DNA of 42,044 nucleotides from Candidatus Glassbacteria bacterium (GCA_019456185.1 VRUH01000028.1:1-42044); one strand, 5' to 3'. Counted from the stretch's first letter, positions 9,201 to 17,086 are shown. Made by a program: numbers and translations. Notes: a model not told the origin generated them from the letters alone.

Positions 9201-9823
9201 CAATCGAGGAATACGACCAGGAAAAAGAGCGTCTCGATTTCCTGACCAGGCAGCGCGACGACCTGGTGAGTGCACGCTCCAGCCTGCTCAAGCTGATCGA
9301 GGAAATCAACAGGACCGCCCGCGAGCGTTTTCTCGATACGTTCGCCAAGGTGCAGAACAATTTCCAGGATATCTTCACGTCGCTCTTCGAGGGCGGACAG
9401 GCGCATATCAGTCTGGCCGACGAGGACGATCCGCTGGAAAGCCCGATCGAGGTGATCGCCCGTCCGCGCGGCAAGAAGATGCTGGGCCTGAACTTGCTCT
9501 CCGGCGGTGAAAAAGCGCTGACTGCCCTGGCTCTGCTGTTCGCGATCTATACGGTCAAGCCATCGCCGTTCTGTATTCTCGACGAGGCTGACGCCCCGTT
9601 GGATGACGCCAATATCGACCGCTTTCTGACCATCATCCGCCGCTACGCGCGCAACACCCAGTTCATCATCGTTACCCACAACAAGCGGACCATGGAGTTC
9701 GCCGACTGCCTTTATGGTGTGACAATGCAGGATGCGGGTGTTTCCAAAGTAGTTTCCGTGAGCCTGTCGCAGGTGGGCGAGGGCGGACGGATCGAGCAGC
9801 CCGAACATCAACCCGTGGGCTGA
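6215..9823 (+). CDS. smc: Chromosome segregation protein SMC
   Basis: 1202-residue structural maintenance of chromosomes ATPase, full length for the family, which entraps and organises DNA with ScpA/ScpB. Seen: Walker A GPNGCGKT at residues 31-38, the Q-loop region RWVLGEQNARALRG, the first coiled coil (about 170-490), the hinge (about 500-660, with EVFTTDSRYECAVEAALG and GGGVATFISRD), the second coiled coil, signature LLSGGEK near 1095 and Walker B CILDEADAPLDD near 1120. The frame is open from 6173, but the family starts at MRLRSVEINGFKSF, so the ATG at 6215 with AGGAAAG upstream was chosen. It is transcribed alone from a good promoter at 6104-6132. No scpA or scpB gene is nearby. Confidence 0.97.
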   Translation: MRLRSVEINGFKSFSSKVTLQFPTGITAIVGPNGCGKTNVIESIRWVLGEQNARALRGERMEEVIFNGTAQKKPLGMAEVRLNFDDPERTMGLEGEEFTIGRQIFRSGESNYMINRNPCLLKDVQDLFMDTGMGSNAYSMIEQKMVEAILSERAEERRFLFEEAAGIQKYKQRRRFAMRKLEATEGDLQRIEDIVGEVQRSVNSLGRQVSKARRYKKLSGKLRRVAVTLACDELARLGKEEEPLSARLEELRDRIAGLSAREATLAARSEELHANINHRRNEAEQVFSALGELNRKIREAEDEQTVIGEKKIAGRQWIEESGGRLESLRENIDKRTQELEEHSARLEALRREVAVCEEEHAVARRRAVEKREQTEAARSRLAAIQAERESLMQRVAASGSKAEALADAAAYEQNRAASAKERAAELETQLAEAVKKLEDARKLEQGTVENLKAGRAAIDEKAGELDRLRGEIDSLKEKLSAAGVRRDRLSAESELLERLQREMEGFGEGVRELLSGNSSPEGLETVAAEVFTTDSRYECAVEAALGMRLQSIITRDTDAMLQAIGKLRDSGGGVATFISRDLVNGYRGNGLRPAGEVVAFCEEVVSCDPAYEFLRKLLFGGVAIVENLEAAIALQKQNDKPLHLVTLNGETIQDYAVSGGDVSGKQAGTALLTRKRRIEEIEAELATALAEVEQLQSDLDAGQDTCRQAVEERDRLGQQRAELEEELGRLRSESTRLELDAGAVRTEGDSAAGQATQALEKSSQLAAERSDLLEKGKAAQTELASYEQKIEDSRSSVESAEQVRQEDGENLQEVGMRLTERRTRLGELENSYSLLEREHRTASGESERLEQELAGRHELLAQLDAREEELKAQLDESFGRRQGLLKERDAHEQGLSGLQAEIGEIDGTLNSIRREREQANEDRHQRELELERINSRRSSITERVHDNFGLAMDNLPVDFEYFPNEEEAAGQETADAGLVEELQEKVRKLGPVNVLAIEEYDQEKERLDFLTRQRDDLVSARSSLLKLIEEINRTARERFLDTFAKVQNNFQDIFTSLFEGGQAHISLADEDDPLESPIEVIARPRGKKMLGLNLLSGGEKALTALALLFAIYTVKPSPFCILDEADAPLDDANIDRFLTIIRRYARNTQFIIVTHNKRTMEFADCLYGVTMQDAGVSKVVSVSLSQVGEGGRIEQPEHQPVG

Positions 9824-9956
9824 CGGCCACTCAGTAAAATCCGCTGAAACTTTTTCCCCGAAATCCGGTTTGACAATTTGTAAGCCGGTATATGCAGTTG
9901 TCTTTCCCGAATCCAAAATGTAACCTTTTAAATTTCAGTATGTTATAACAAACATA

Positions 9957-9985
9957 TTGCGTCTTTTGCGATTTTGATTTATTAT
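9957..9985 (+). promoter_or_regulatory. Promoter candidate for the PreT/PreA-like pair
   Basis: TTGCGT (9957-9962), 17-base spacer, TATTAT (9980-9985). The -10 box matches 5 of 6 and the -35 box 3-4 of 6. The expected start near 9992 rules out translation from the TTG at 9985 and favours TTG 10027 or ATG 10036. The AT-rich stretch 9910-9985 upstream is otherwise featureless. Confidence 0.5.
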
Positions 9986-10026
9986 TGTCAATTCTGTCCA
10001 GACTCCATCATCCCGAGGGACCGCAC

Positions 10027-11364
10027 TTGGGCATCATGCCGAAAGTAGTCAAGGGCTTCAAAGAAGAAACCAGCACAATCAGCTATCCCGAGGCAATCGA
10101 TGAGGCGGGACGCTGCTATTTATGCCACGACGCCCCCTGCCGCGAAGCCTCGCCCGTGCTGACCGATGTGGCCGGGTTTATCTCCCGGATGCGTTCGCGA
10201 AATTTCCGCGGCGCCTTGCGGCTGATCAAGGAAACCAATTTATTCCCCGGAATCACCTGCAGGGTCAGCCCGTACGATGAGCAGGGCGAGGCGGCCTGCC
10301 TGCATAGAAAATATGGCGGACCGGTCAGGATCGCCGAGCTGGAGCGGGTGCTGGCCGACTACGACCGCAAATCCAAACGGCCCTACCTTCCCGAGGTGCC
10401 CGAAAGTATCGGCAAGAACGTGGCCATTGTCGGCAGCGGCCCCACGGGACTGAGCGCGGCGGCGGAGCTGGTGCTCAACGGCTGCAAGGTGATTATCTAC
10501 GAGGCGGCCAGGGTAGCCGGCGGCGTATTTACCAAAGGTGTGCCCAGTTACCTGATCAGTGATGAGGTGATCGACCACGAAGTCGGCAGCGTGCTGTCGC
10601 TGGGGGTCGACCTGGTCACCGGGATCAATGCCGGGGAGAGTATCAACCTCACCAGCATAAAGCAGAGTTTCGACGCCCTGCTGCTGACAATCGGGATGGG
10701 CCGGGCCAAACGCCTGGATCTCGAAAGCTGCAAGAAAGCGGGTATTTTCACCGGCGTGGAAATTCTGGAGTCGATGAAACTCAAGGAAAAAAGACTGCGG
10801 CTGGGCGAGAAGATTTTGATCGTCGGCGGCGGCAATGTCAGTATGGATGCGGCGGCCGCTCTGCTCAAGCTCGAGATCGAGGGAGTGACCGTGATCTACC
10901 GCCGCGACCGGGAGCAGATGCCGGTGTTCGAGTCCAGGTTCAACATGGCCCGGCACAACGGGATGAAAATCATGTACCGCACGGTCCTGGAAAAGATCAA
11001 ATGCAATGATCTGGGAATAATCGAGAGCGTCGTGCTGAAGAAGACCGAACTGAAGGAAAAGGACGAGGGCAAGGTGGTGGCGGAAGTGATTTCTGGCAGC
11101 GAGTTCGAAATGGAAGCCGACACGGTGATCTACGCTATCGGCCAGCAGCTCGACCGGGACCTGGTGGACCAGTTCAGTCTCGAAACCGGCGGGGACGGCA
11201 GGATCAAGGTAAAGCCGGAAACAAACCAGACGAGCGACCCGTTTATTTATGCGGCCGGAAGCTGTGTCGAACGGATAAACACGATCACCACCGCAATTGC
11301 CAAGGGACAACAGGTTGCGCGCAAATTGGTGCGCAACATGCTGGAAGAAGATAACCGAAAGTAA
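10027..11364 (+). CDS. PreT/GltD-like FAD-NAD(P)H oxidoreductase subunit lacking one Fe-S cluster
   Basis: About 445 residues: an N-terminal Fe-S domain, then FAD and NAD(P)H Rossmann folds (GSGPTGLSAAAEL at about 137 and VGGGNVSMDAAAALL at about 265) and IYAIGQQLD near the C-terminus. The family passes electrons from NAD(P)H through FAD and two 4Fe-4S clusters to a partner such as PreA. Aligned to mammalian dihydropyrimidine dehydrogenase, the four ligands of one cluster are kept (Cys30, Cys33, Cys38, Cys91) and all four of the other are lost (Ser42, Ser81, Gly87, Glu106). Start: TTG 10027 has GAGGGA at 10015-10020 six bases before it; ATG 10036 is the alternative. The PreA-like gene follows 54 bases later. 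Not assigned to pyrimidine catabolism. Confidence 0.85.
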   Translation: MGIMPKVVKGFKEETSTISYPEAIDEAGRCYLCHDAPCREASPVLTDVAGFISRMRSRNFRGALRLIKETNLFPGITCRVSPYDEQGEAACLHRKYGGPVRIAELERVLADYDRKSKRPYLPEVPESIGKNVAIVGSGPTGLSAAAELVLNGCKVIIYEAARVAGGVFTKGVPSYLISDEVIDHEVGSVLSLGVDLVTGINAGESINLTSIKQSFDALLLTIGMGRAKRLDLESCKKAGIFTGVEILESMKLKEKRLRLGEKILIVGGGNVSMDAAAALLKLEIEGVTVIYRRDREQMPVFESRFNMARHNGMKIMYRTVLEKIKCNDLGIIESVVLKKTELKEKDEGKVVAEVISGSEFEMEADTVIYAIGQQLDRDLVDQFSLETGGDGRIKVKPETNQTSDPFIYAAGSCVERINTITTAIAKGQQVARKLVRNMLEEDNRK

Positions 11365-11418
11365 CCATCCCGCACACCGTCGCGCCGCGCCGGAGTGTTC
11401 TCTCACCAGGAAACAGTC

Positions 11419-12645
11419 ATGGACGTCAATCTCAAGGTCAAGTTCTGCGGTGTAAATCTTGTCAACCCGTTTATCGTTTCACAGGTGCCGCCAAACGGTG
11501 AGTTGGAAACGATTAAATCCCAACTCGCTGCCGGTTGGGGAGGTGTCCTGCTGCGCAGCGCGAGCCTGAATGTCGATCCCAAAAAGCAGACAGCCGCCAA
11601 GATGCGCCAGAACGCCCCGCTCTACCGGGGGGTTGACTACGAGGAAAAGAGGGCTATCGACCTGGGATGGATCGAACCCGAGGTGCCGATGACGGTCGAG
11701 GAGGCCGAGTCGGTGATCGGCATCCTGAAAGAGGAGTACCCGGACCGGACCGTGATCGGCTCGATGGTGGGCCGCAGCCGCGATGAGTGGTTGAAAGTCA
11801 GCCGCCGCCTGAGCCAGGCCGGAGCCGATATTATCGAGTGCGACTTTTCGATTCCAGCCGAGGAAGAAAACCCGGTTGGTCCCCGGATTGCCGACGATAT
11901 CAGGCTGATGGAAAAAGCGGCCCGTTATGTGCGCGGGGGAGCGCGCAATACGCCGATCATGTTTAAAATTCCCGGCATGCTCGATGAGAAGGAACAGGTG
12001 GTGGATGTGCTAAAGGCGGCCGACGCCGAGGGAATTAACCTGTTCTACGAGCCGAAAGGTGTGCCGGGGATCAACCTGACCAACTTCGTCCCCTTCCCCA
12101 ACGTGGGGGCCAAGAGCACGCTCAGCGTGATGGGCGGTTCCGGGACCAAGCCATATACGCTCGGAGTGCTGGCCGAATGGGGCAAGATCAACAAGGGACT
12201 GGACGTTTCAGCGCTGGGCGGGGCCTATGACTGGCGCGACTGCGTGGAGTATATCCTGATGGGCGCGCGGCTGATCCAGTTCCACGGGGCCGTGCTGCAG
12301 CGCGGCGTGCGCCTGGTTGACGACCTCCACAGCGGTGTGGGCGACTACCTGAACGAGAAAATGGTCTCCTCGCTCGACAAGCTGGTGGGTAAAAGCCTGC
12401 CGTTTTTCACCACTCCCGACAAGCTCCCCAGGAGCGGGCGCGTGGTTGCGGCTATCGATGACAAGGTCTGTATCCGCTGCGGCATCTGCTATCAGGCCTG
12501 CGAGAACCTGGGCTACCACGCGATCAGTCTCAACAACCAGCGCAAACCGTCGATCGACAAGAAGAATTGCATGGGCGACGGCCTGTGCGTGGCCTCGTGC
12601 CCGGTGTTCAACTGCATGAGCCTGCGACGGGTGTCATCCAAGTAG
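11419..12645 (+). CDS. PreA-like dihydroorotate-dehydrogenase-fold protein with ferredoxin tail, active site altered
   Basis: 408 residues, the length of E. coli PreA: an FMN-type TIM barrel (about 1-330) and a C-terminal double-cluster ferredoxin (about 345-405). In dihydropyrimidine dehydrogenases the barrel carries the motif N-L-S-C-P-H-G with the catalytic Cys; here the aligned stretch reads C-D-F-S-I-P, so the Asn is Asp142 and the catalytic Cys is Ile145. The pyrimidine-contacting NTINS segment is also absent. Ferredoxin cluster 1 is normal (Cys351, 354, 357, 361). In cluster 2 the second Cys is Asp387 (C-MG-D-GL-C). Start: ATG 11419 with AGGA at 11408-11411 is preferred to GTG 11395. 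It is probably a subunit of a complex with the preceding gene; substrate unknown. Confidence 0.82.
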   Translation: MDVNLKVKFCGVNLVNPFIVSQVPPNGELETIKSQLAAGWGGVLLRSASLNVDPKKQTAAKMRQNAPLYRGVDYEEKRAIDLGWIEPEVPMTVEEAESVIGILKEEYPDRTVIGSMVGRSRDEWLKVSRRLSQAGADIIECDFSIPAEEENPVGPRIADDIRLMEKAARYVRGGARNTPIMFKIPGMLDEKEQVVDVLKAADAEGINLFYEPKGVPGINLTNFVPFPNVGAKSTLSVMGGSGTKPYTLGVLAEWGKINKGLDVSALGGAYDWRDCVEYILMGARLIQFHGAVLQRGVRLVDDLHSGVGDYLNEKMVSSLDKLVGKSLPFFTTPDKLPRSGRVVAAIDDKVCIRCGICYQACENLGYHAISLNNQRKPSIDKKNCMGDGLCVASCPVFNCMSLRRVSSK

Positions 12646-13572
12646 CGCACCCTGCCTGGTGTCACGTCGCTCCAGTTCCTGGTCTATCATCCGCACGGTT
12701 TCCCGCTTGCCGCCTCCGCACCAGCGTGGCCCCAGCAGACGGTTTCCCTGGATGTCGACCGCCAGCCGCTGAACCACCACCTCCGGCGGCAGCCGTTCCA
12801 GGAAATCGCAGACCAGACCGACATACTCCTCCTGCTCGAGCAGTTTAACCTCACCAGTGCGCCAGCTTTCAGCCAGCGCCGTAGCTTCCATCACGTGCAG
12901 GCAATGCAGTTTCACGGACTCCACACCGGAACTCGCCAGCAGCTTCGCCGTGGCCATCATCTGTTCCCGGCCCTCTCCCGGCAGGCCCAGGATGACGTGG
13001 GCGCAGACCGGCAGACCGCGCGACCGGGCGCGCTCCACGGCTGAGGCGAAATCCGCCACGGTATGGCCCCGGTTGATTTTGCGCAGGGTCCGGTCGCTGG
13101 CTGACTGGAGACCTAGTTCGAGCCAGGTCAGGTGGCGGTCGCGGTAGGAAGCCACCAGATCGAGTACATCCTCACCGGTGCAGTCCGGGCGGGTGGAGAT
13201 AAACAGCCCGACGATTTCCGGGAACTCCAGGATGACATCGTATGTCGATTTTAAGCTCTCGAGCGGGGCGTGAGTATTACTGTAGGCCTGAAAGTAGGCG
13301 ATAAATTTTTCCGCTTCGAATCTGCGTCCCATGTGCGCGATTCCGTCGCGCAGCTGCGTTTCCAGCGGAGGAGGAGCATCTTTCCGGCTGGTGTAGTGGC
13401 TGAAACTTTCGTTCTCGCAATACGAGCATCCGCCGGTGCCGCAGGTCCCGTCACGGTTAGGGCAGGTGAACCCGGCATCCAGGCCGATTTTATGCACCCG
13501 GCAGCCGAATATGTCGTGGAGGTAGGCGGAAAACGTGCGGTATCTTTTTTCGCTGTGAGGGTTGGCTGGCAT
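12634..13572 (-). CDS. Radical SAM protein, YhcC/TIGR01212 family
   Basis: 312 residues. Seen: KRYRTFSAYLHDIFGCRVHKI, then GLDAGFTCPNRDGTCG with GGCSYC supplying the Fe-S cysteines in the stretched arrangement typical of this family, and later VGLFISTRPDC, LELGLQSAS, CAHVILGLPGEGREQM and SVKLHCLHV. YhcC-type proteins are predicted radical SAM enzymes with no settled substrate. The frame runs upstream to 13674, but the family N-terminus fits ATG 13572, which lies 20 bases after the stop of the upstream SPOR gene, so it is the third gene of a minus-strand operon. Its last 12 bases overlap the 3' end of the convergent PreA-like gene. Confidence 0.88.
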   Translation of the reverse strand: MPANPHSEKRYRTFSAYLHDIFGCRVHKIGLDAGFTCPNRDGTCGTGGCSYCENESFSHYTSRKDAPPPLETQLRDGIAHMGRRFEAEKFIAYFQAYSNTHAPLESLKSTYDVILEFPEIVGLFISTRPDCTGEDVLDLVASYRDRHLTWLELGLQSASDRTLRKINRGHTVADFASAVERARSRGLPVCAHVILGLPGEGREQMMATAKLLASSGVESVKLHCLHVMEATALAESWRTGEVKLLEQEEYVGLVCDFLERLPPEVVVQRLAVDIQGNRLLGPRWCGGGKRETVRMIDQELERRDTRQGALLG

Positions 13573-13591
13573 AGGAATCGCCCGGAGAGTG

Positions 13592-16500
13592 TCAGGCGGG
13601 TGGCGACGGCGCTCCGGCTTCCTGCCCGGCCCGTTCGGAGCGGCCCTCGCGCTCGATAACCATGGCCCGGACACCGAGGTTGAACATCCTGTTGCGCAGG
13701 AACACGGCCTGCTCCTCGTTTTCGAACGCTCCCGAATAAAGGCGGTAGACCGGCGGACTTAGCGAGTCCTCGCGGGCCAGTTGGACCATGTAGGTGGGGA
13801 TGAAATTGCTTTCCAGCCTGTCCATCACCGCCTGCAGCGAGTCCGGGTTGTGGGCCTCGGCAACCATCAAGGTCAACGGTGTGTGACGGGTGATTACGTC
13901 CTCGCCGCCGCTGGTGGGAATTCCTGCCTGACGAAGCGCCTGGCGCACGTCCTGGAAAGCCGTATCGCCCCTGCCGGCCGACTCGTACATCCCGACGTAA
14001 AGACGGTTCCAGTTGCCCAGGCTGTCCAGTTCCAGCGGCACTACATAGACGGTTTCCAGGCCGGACTGGCGCAGTCTGTCGCGGGCGGCCAGCGCATGCG
14101 GCAGATAACGGTAGGAGCCTATCTGGATTGAGTATCCCAGCTTGTCGTATACCGGCGCAGGGGGGATTCTGCTCAGTGAGTCAGCGAGTGCGGCGCTGTC
14201 GGCGGCTGCCTGGGCCGCGGCCCGTTCCCGCTCACGTTGCTCGGCGACTCCGGGGATAAAACTCGCCAGGCCGCTCAAGGCGGGGACATCGCGCACAAGT
14301 GTACTGACATATCCCTGTTTCCAGACGAAAAACAAGCCGAAACCCATAACCAGCAGGATGGTTACCAGCACCAGCGGCCTGCCGCGAGGCTTTGATTTCT
14401 TCTTCTTTTTCTTTTTAGCGGCGGCAGCGACCGGAGCCGCCCCGTCGACTTCGTCCAGTTCGTCGAGCGTGATGCCGCCATCGAGGTCATCTATCGCATC
14501 CGCGCTGGCAAGCAGTTCGTCCAGTTCATCGTCATCCGGTACGTCCGGCCCATCGCCTTCACCACCGGCAACCGCATCAGCGGGTTTCTCCTCGGCAGTT
14601 TCGGCGGCGGCTTCTTCTCCCGCGGCTTCTTCGCCGGCTTCCGCGGCCGGTTCAGCTTCTGCTCCAGTTTCGGCGGCGGCTTCTTCTCCCGCAGCTTCTT
14701 CGCCGGCTTCCACGGCCGGTTCAGCTTCTGCTCCAGGTTCGGCGGCGGCTTTTTCTCCCGCGGCTTCTTCGCCGGCTTCCGCGGCTGGTTCAGCTTCAGA
14801 TTCGGCCGCCGGTTCCTCGGGCACCTCATCCAGTTCGGCCCCGGTTTCCTCATCGGCAGTCCCGGCGGCTTCCGCTTTTTCGGGAGCTTCAGCCTCGACA
14901 GCTTCTGTTTCCTCCTCGGCGGCTTCCGCTGCCTCCGCTCCGGCCTCTGCAGCTTCCGCTTCATCTGCCGCCCCGGCACTTGCCTCATCGAGAGGCTCCA
15001 GGTCATCGACTTCGAGTTCCTCGAGTTCCTCGGGCTTCAGTTCCTCGACCTCATCGATATCCTCTCTCTCCGCTTCGGCTTCAACCACCACCTCGGCAAC
15101 AGCCTCATCCTCGACAGCTTCCCCGGCAGGCAGGTCCTCAGTTTCCGGGATTTCCTCCGCATCGAGTTCCCCGGCGGGAGCCTCTTCCGGTTGATCCGGT
15201 TCCTCTGTGGTTTCCTGCTGGTCGTCCGCACCGACAACCGCCGGTTCAGCCTCTGCTTCCCCGCCTGTGTCCCCGGTATCCTCGGCCAGTTCGCCTTCGC
15301 CCAGCGGATCGGTGTCCAGTTCGAGATCCGGTTCGGCGTCTTTCGGCTGGTCGGCGGTCTCGAGGAATTTATCGATCAGCACCTGCGCTTCCCCGTTCAG
15401 TTCGCTGCCCGTTTCAGCTGCGACCTGTTTTTCCTCCGCCGGCGGTTCAATGTCCTCATCGTCGAGTTCTTCATCAGTGAACAAAGCCTCGGCGTCAATT
15501 TCAGCCTCGGTATCTTCCGCTGATTCCGCGGCATCGGTTTCTTCCGTGACACCTTCCGCCAGAGCAGCTACCGCATCTTCGGGTTCCGCTTCTTCAGTCT
15601 CCCCGGATGGTTCTTCATCTGCGGCCGGAATTTCAGCAGCCTCTTCGACCGGTTCATCCTCAGCCGCCGGAGACTGCTCCGGCTCGTCGGGCGTTCCAGG
15701 TGCCGCCGCAACAGTTTCTTCCGGTTCCACGGCAGGCGTTTCGTCCGTTTCCTCCCCGGCCTCTTCGGTAACGTCATCCGCCAGAACCGGCGCTCCTGTT
15801 TCCGCGTCCTGTACGGCTGCTTCTTCCGCATCAGGCGGTTGTTCAGTACCGTCCTGTACTTGCCCATCTATCTCGCTCAGGTCCGGCAGCCGGCCTAACT
15901 CGACCGGAGCCGCTTCGATGCTTGCAGTCTCAGCCGGGGCTTTCTCGTCGTCGTCAAGAAACAGCAGTTCCTCAGGCAGGTATATTTCTTCGTCGTCCTC
16001 GTCGGCGGTCTGTCCGCTCCCGGCCAGTTCACCCTCGGACGGCTCGCTCAGGCCGGGCAGCTTGCCGCTGTCGAAAGTATCGGGTTTACCGGAGTCATCC
16101 TGGATATCGTCCAGCGGTTGCGATCCCGGCATTTTCTCCGCAGCCAGTGAAACATCCTCGGCGCTGAGTTGAGTCGGTTCCGCACCGGGGTGCTCATCGG
16201 GGACCACGTCCGCCGATTCTTCGGCGTCTAAATCTTCGCTAACCGGCGCCTCGACAAGAGTTTCATCCGTAGTCCGAGGTTCTGGAGTTTGTTCCGCATC
16301 CGCAAGCTGAGTGGGTGTTTCCCCGGTAAGGGTCTCGGGTTCCTCTGCAGAATCCTCCAGTTCCGGTTCTTCCTCTACCGGCGGCTCCGAATCGACCCAG
16401 ACGAATCTCATCTCGGAACTCTCCGGCAGGCTGGCGGCCATTTTTTCCAGGATAGCGGGAAGACCCTGCTGGGCCTGTTGATCGAGGCGGCCGGAGAAAA

Positions 16501-17083
16501 TCATCACCCTGTCGGCTTTGCCCAGAGCCGCCAGCGAAGAGAACTTGTCCGCCGGCGGTCCGAGCAGGATCACTGTACCGCTTTCCGTCCCGGCCGCCAG
16601 CTCATCGATCAGGCTGTCCCAACCGCTGCCGGAGTAGATTTCGCCGGCGCGGGGGGTGAACGTGCCCGGAGCGAGGATTTTCAGTGAACTGTCGGAGGAG
16701 CTTTGGGAGAGAATCCGGTCAGGACTGACCCCGTAGAGGAAATGGTCGCTCAAACCCTCGCCGCCCGTGTGGCCCAGCAACCCGGTATGTGGTTCGGCGA
16801 TATCCATGTCCACCACGACATTTTCGCCGCCTGTGGTGGCGATACCGCGGAAGGCGTTTTCGAGGGATTGGCGGGCAGCGGGAGAGGAGTTGAGCGGCAG
16901 CAGAGCGATAACCCTGGCATTACCGGTCGCCTGCACTCCGGCCGCGGCCAGTTCATCCTGATCGGCAGCGGACCAGGCATGCTCGAGCCGGGGGAACCTG
17001 CTGCTGAGTTCCCCGGCCAGATCATCGCCGATAAACGAATGCCGTGAGTTCAGATCCTGGATATCTGCGGTAAATTTTTCCAT
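13592..17083 (-). CDS. Pseudo-BY-kinase / acidic linker / transmembrane / tandem SPOR protein
   Basis: 1163 residues with an unusual layout. Residues about 55-215 follow the CpsD/BY-kinase (ParA-like) pattern: VVVDMDIAEPHTGLLG, EGLSDHFLYGVSP, LKILAPGTFTPRAGEI, and a strand ending in GPP. The Walker A loop is NSSPAARQS (no Gly-Lys-Ser/Thr) and Walker B reads VILLGPP (Asp replaced by Gly), so nucleotide binding looks lost. Residues about 235-885 are Glu/Ala/Pro/Asp-rich low complexity with a 23-residue tandem repeat. A poly-Lys run near 888 precedes one membrane helix (about 901-920), placing the N-terminus in the cytoplasm. Outside are two SPOR-type repeats (about 980-1055 and 1060-1140; GYSIQIGSY, PVYRLYSGAF), a fold that binds denuded peptidoglycan at division sites. 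The gene lies 3 bases downstream of the GT9-like gene. Confidence 0.85.
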   Translation of the reverse strand: MEKFTADIQDLNSRHSFIGDDLAGELSSRFPRLEHAWSAADQDELAAAGVQATGNARVIALLPLNSSPAARQSLENAFRGIATTGGENVVVDMDIAEPHTGLLGHTGGEGLSDHFLYGVSPDRILSQSSSDSSLKILAPGTFTPRAGEIYSGSGWDSLIDELAAGTESGTVILLGPPADKFSSLAALGKADRVMIFSGRLDQQAQQGLPAILEKMAASLPESSEMRFVWVDSEPPVEEEPELEDSAEEPETLTGETPTQLADAEQTPEPRTTDETLVEAPVSEDLDAEESADVVPDEHPGAEPTQLSAEDVSLAAEKMPGSQPLDDIQDDSGKPDTFDSGKLPGLSEPSEGELAGSGQTADEDDEEIYLPEELLFLDDDEKAPAETASIEAAPVELGRLPDLSEIDGQVQDGTEQPPDAEEAAVQDAETGAPVLADDVTEEAGEETDETPAVEPEETVAAAPGTPDEPEQSPAAEDEPVEEAAEIPAADEEPSGETEEAEPEDAVAALAEGVTEETDAAESAEDTEAEIDAEALFTDEELDDEDIEPPAEEKQVAAETGSELNGEAQVLIDKFLETADQPKDAEPDLELDTDPLGEGELAEDTGDTGGEAEAEPAVVGADDQQETTEEPDQPEEAPAGELDAEEIPETEDLPAGEAVEDEAVAEVVVEAEAEREDIDEVEELKPEELEELEVDDLEPLDEASAGAADEAEAAEAGAEAAEAAEEETEAVEAEAPEKAEAAGTADEETGAELDEVPEEPAAESEAEPAAEAGEEAAGEKAAAEPGAEAEPAVEAGEEAAGEEAAAETGAEAEPAAEAGEEAAGEEAAAETAEEKPADAVAGGEGDGPDVPDDDELDELLASADAIDDLDGGITLDELDEVDGAAPVAAAAKKKKKKKSKPRGRPLVLVTILLVMGFGLFFVWKQGYVSTLVRDVPALSGLASFIPGVAEQRERERAAAQAAADSAALADSLSRIPPAPVYDKLGYSIQIGSYRYLPHALAARDRLRQSGLETVYVVPLELDSLGNWNRLYVGMYESAGRGDTAFQDVRQALRQAGIPTSGGEDVITRHTPLTLMVAEAHNPDSLQAVMDRLESNFIPTYMVQLAREDSLSPPVYRLYSGAFENEEQAVFLRNRMFNLGVRAMVIEREGRSERAGQEAGAPSPPA
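14599..14799. repeat. Three 69-base tandem repeats inside the SPOR gene
   Basis: Units begin at 14599, 14668 and 14737; the third is about 63 bases. Each encodes (minus strand) a 23-residue unit of the form EAEPAAEAGEEAAGEEAAAE. The units differ by a few bases, so they are recent but not identical. Copy number probably varies between strains by slippage. Confidence 0.85.
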
Positions 17084-17086
17084 AGG

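Noticed and set aside
9870-9896. TTGACA followed by TATGCA after smc
   Set aside because: Spacing is only 15 bases; the TATTAT site at 9980 fits the gene start better.
14142-15194. 350-codon Ser/Ala-rich plus-strand frame
   Set aside because: Mirror of the Glu/Ala-rich repeats of the SPOR protein; the minus frame continues into SPOR domains and this one does not.
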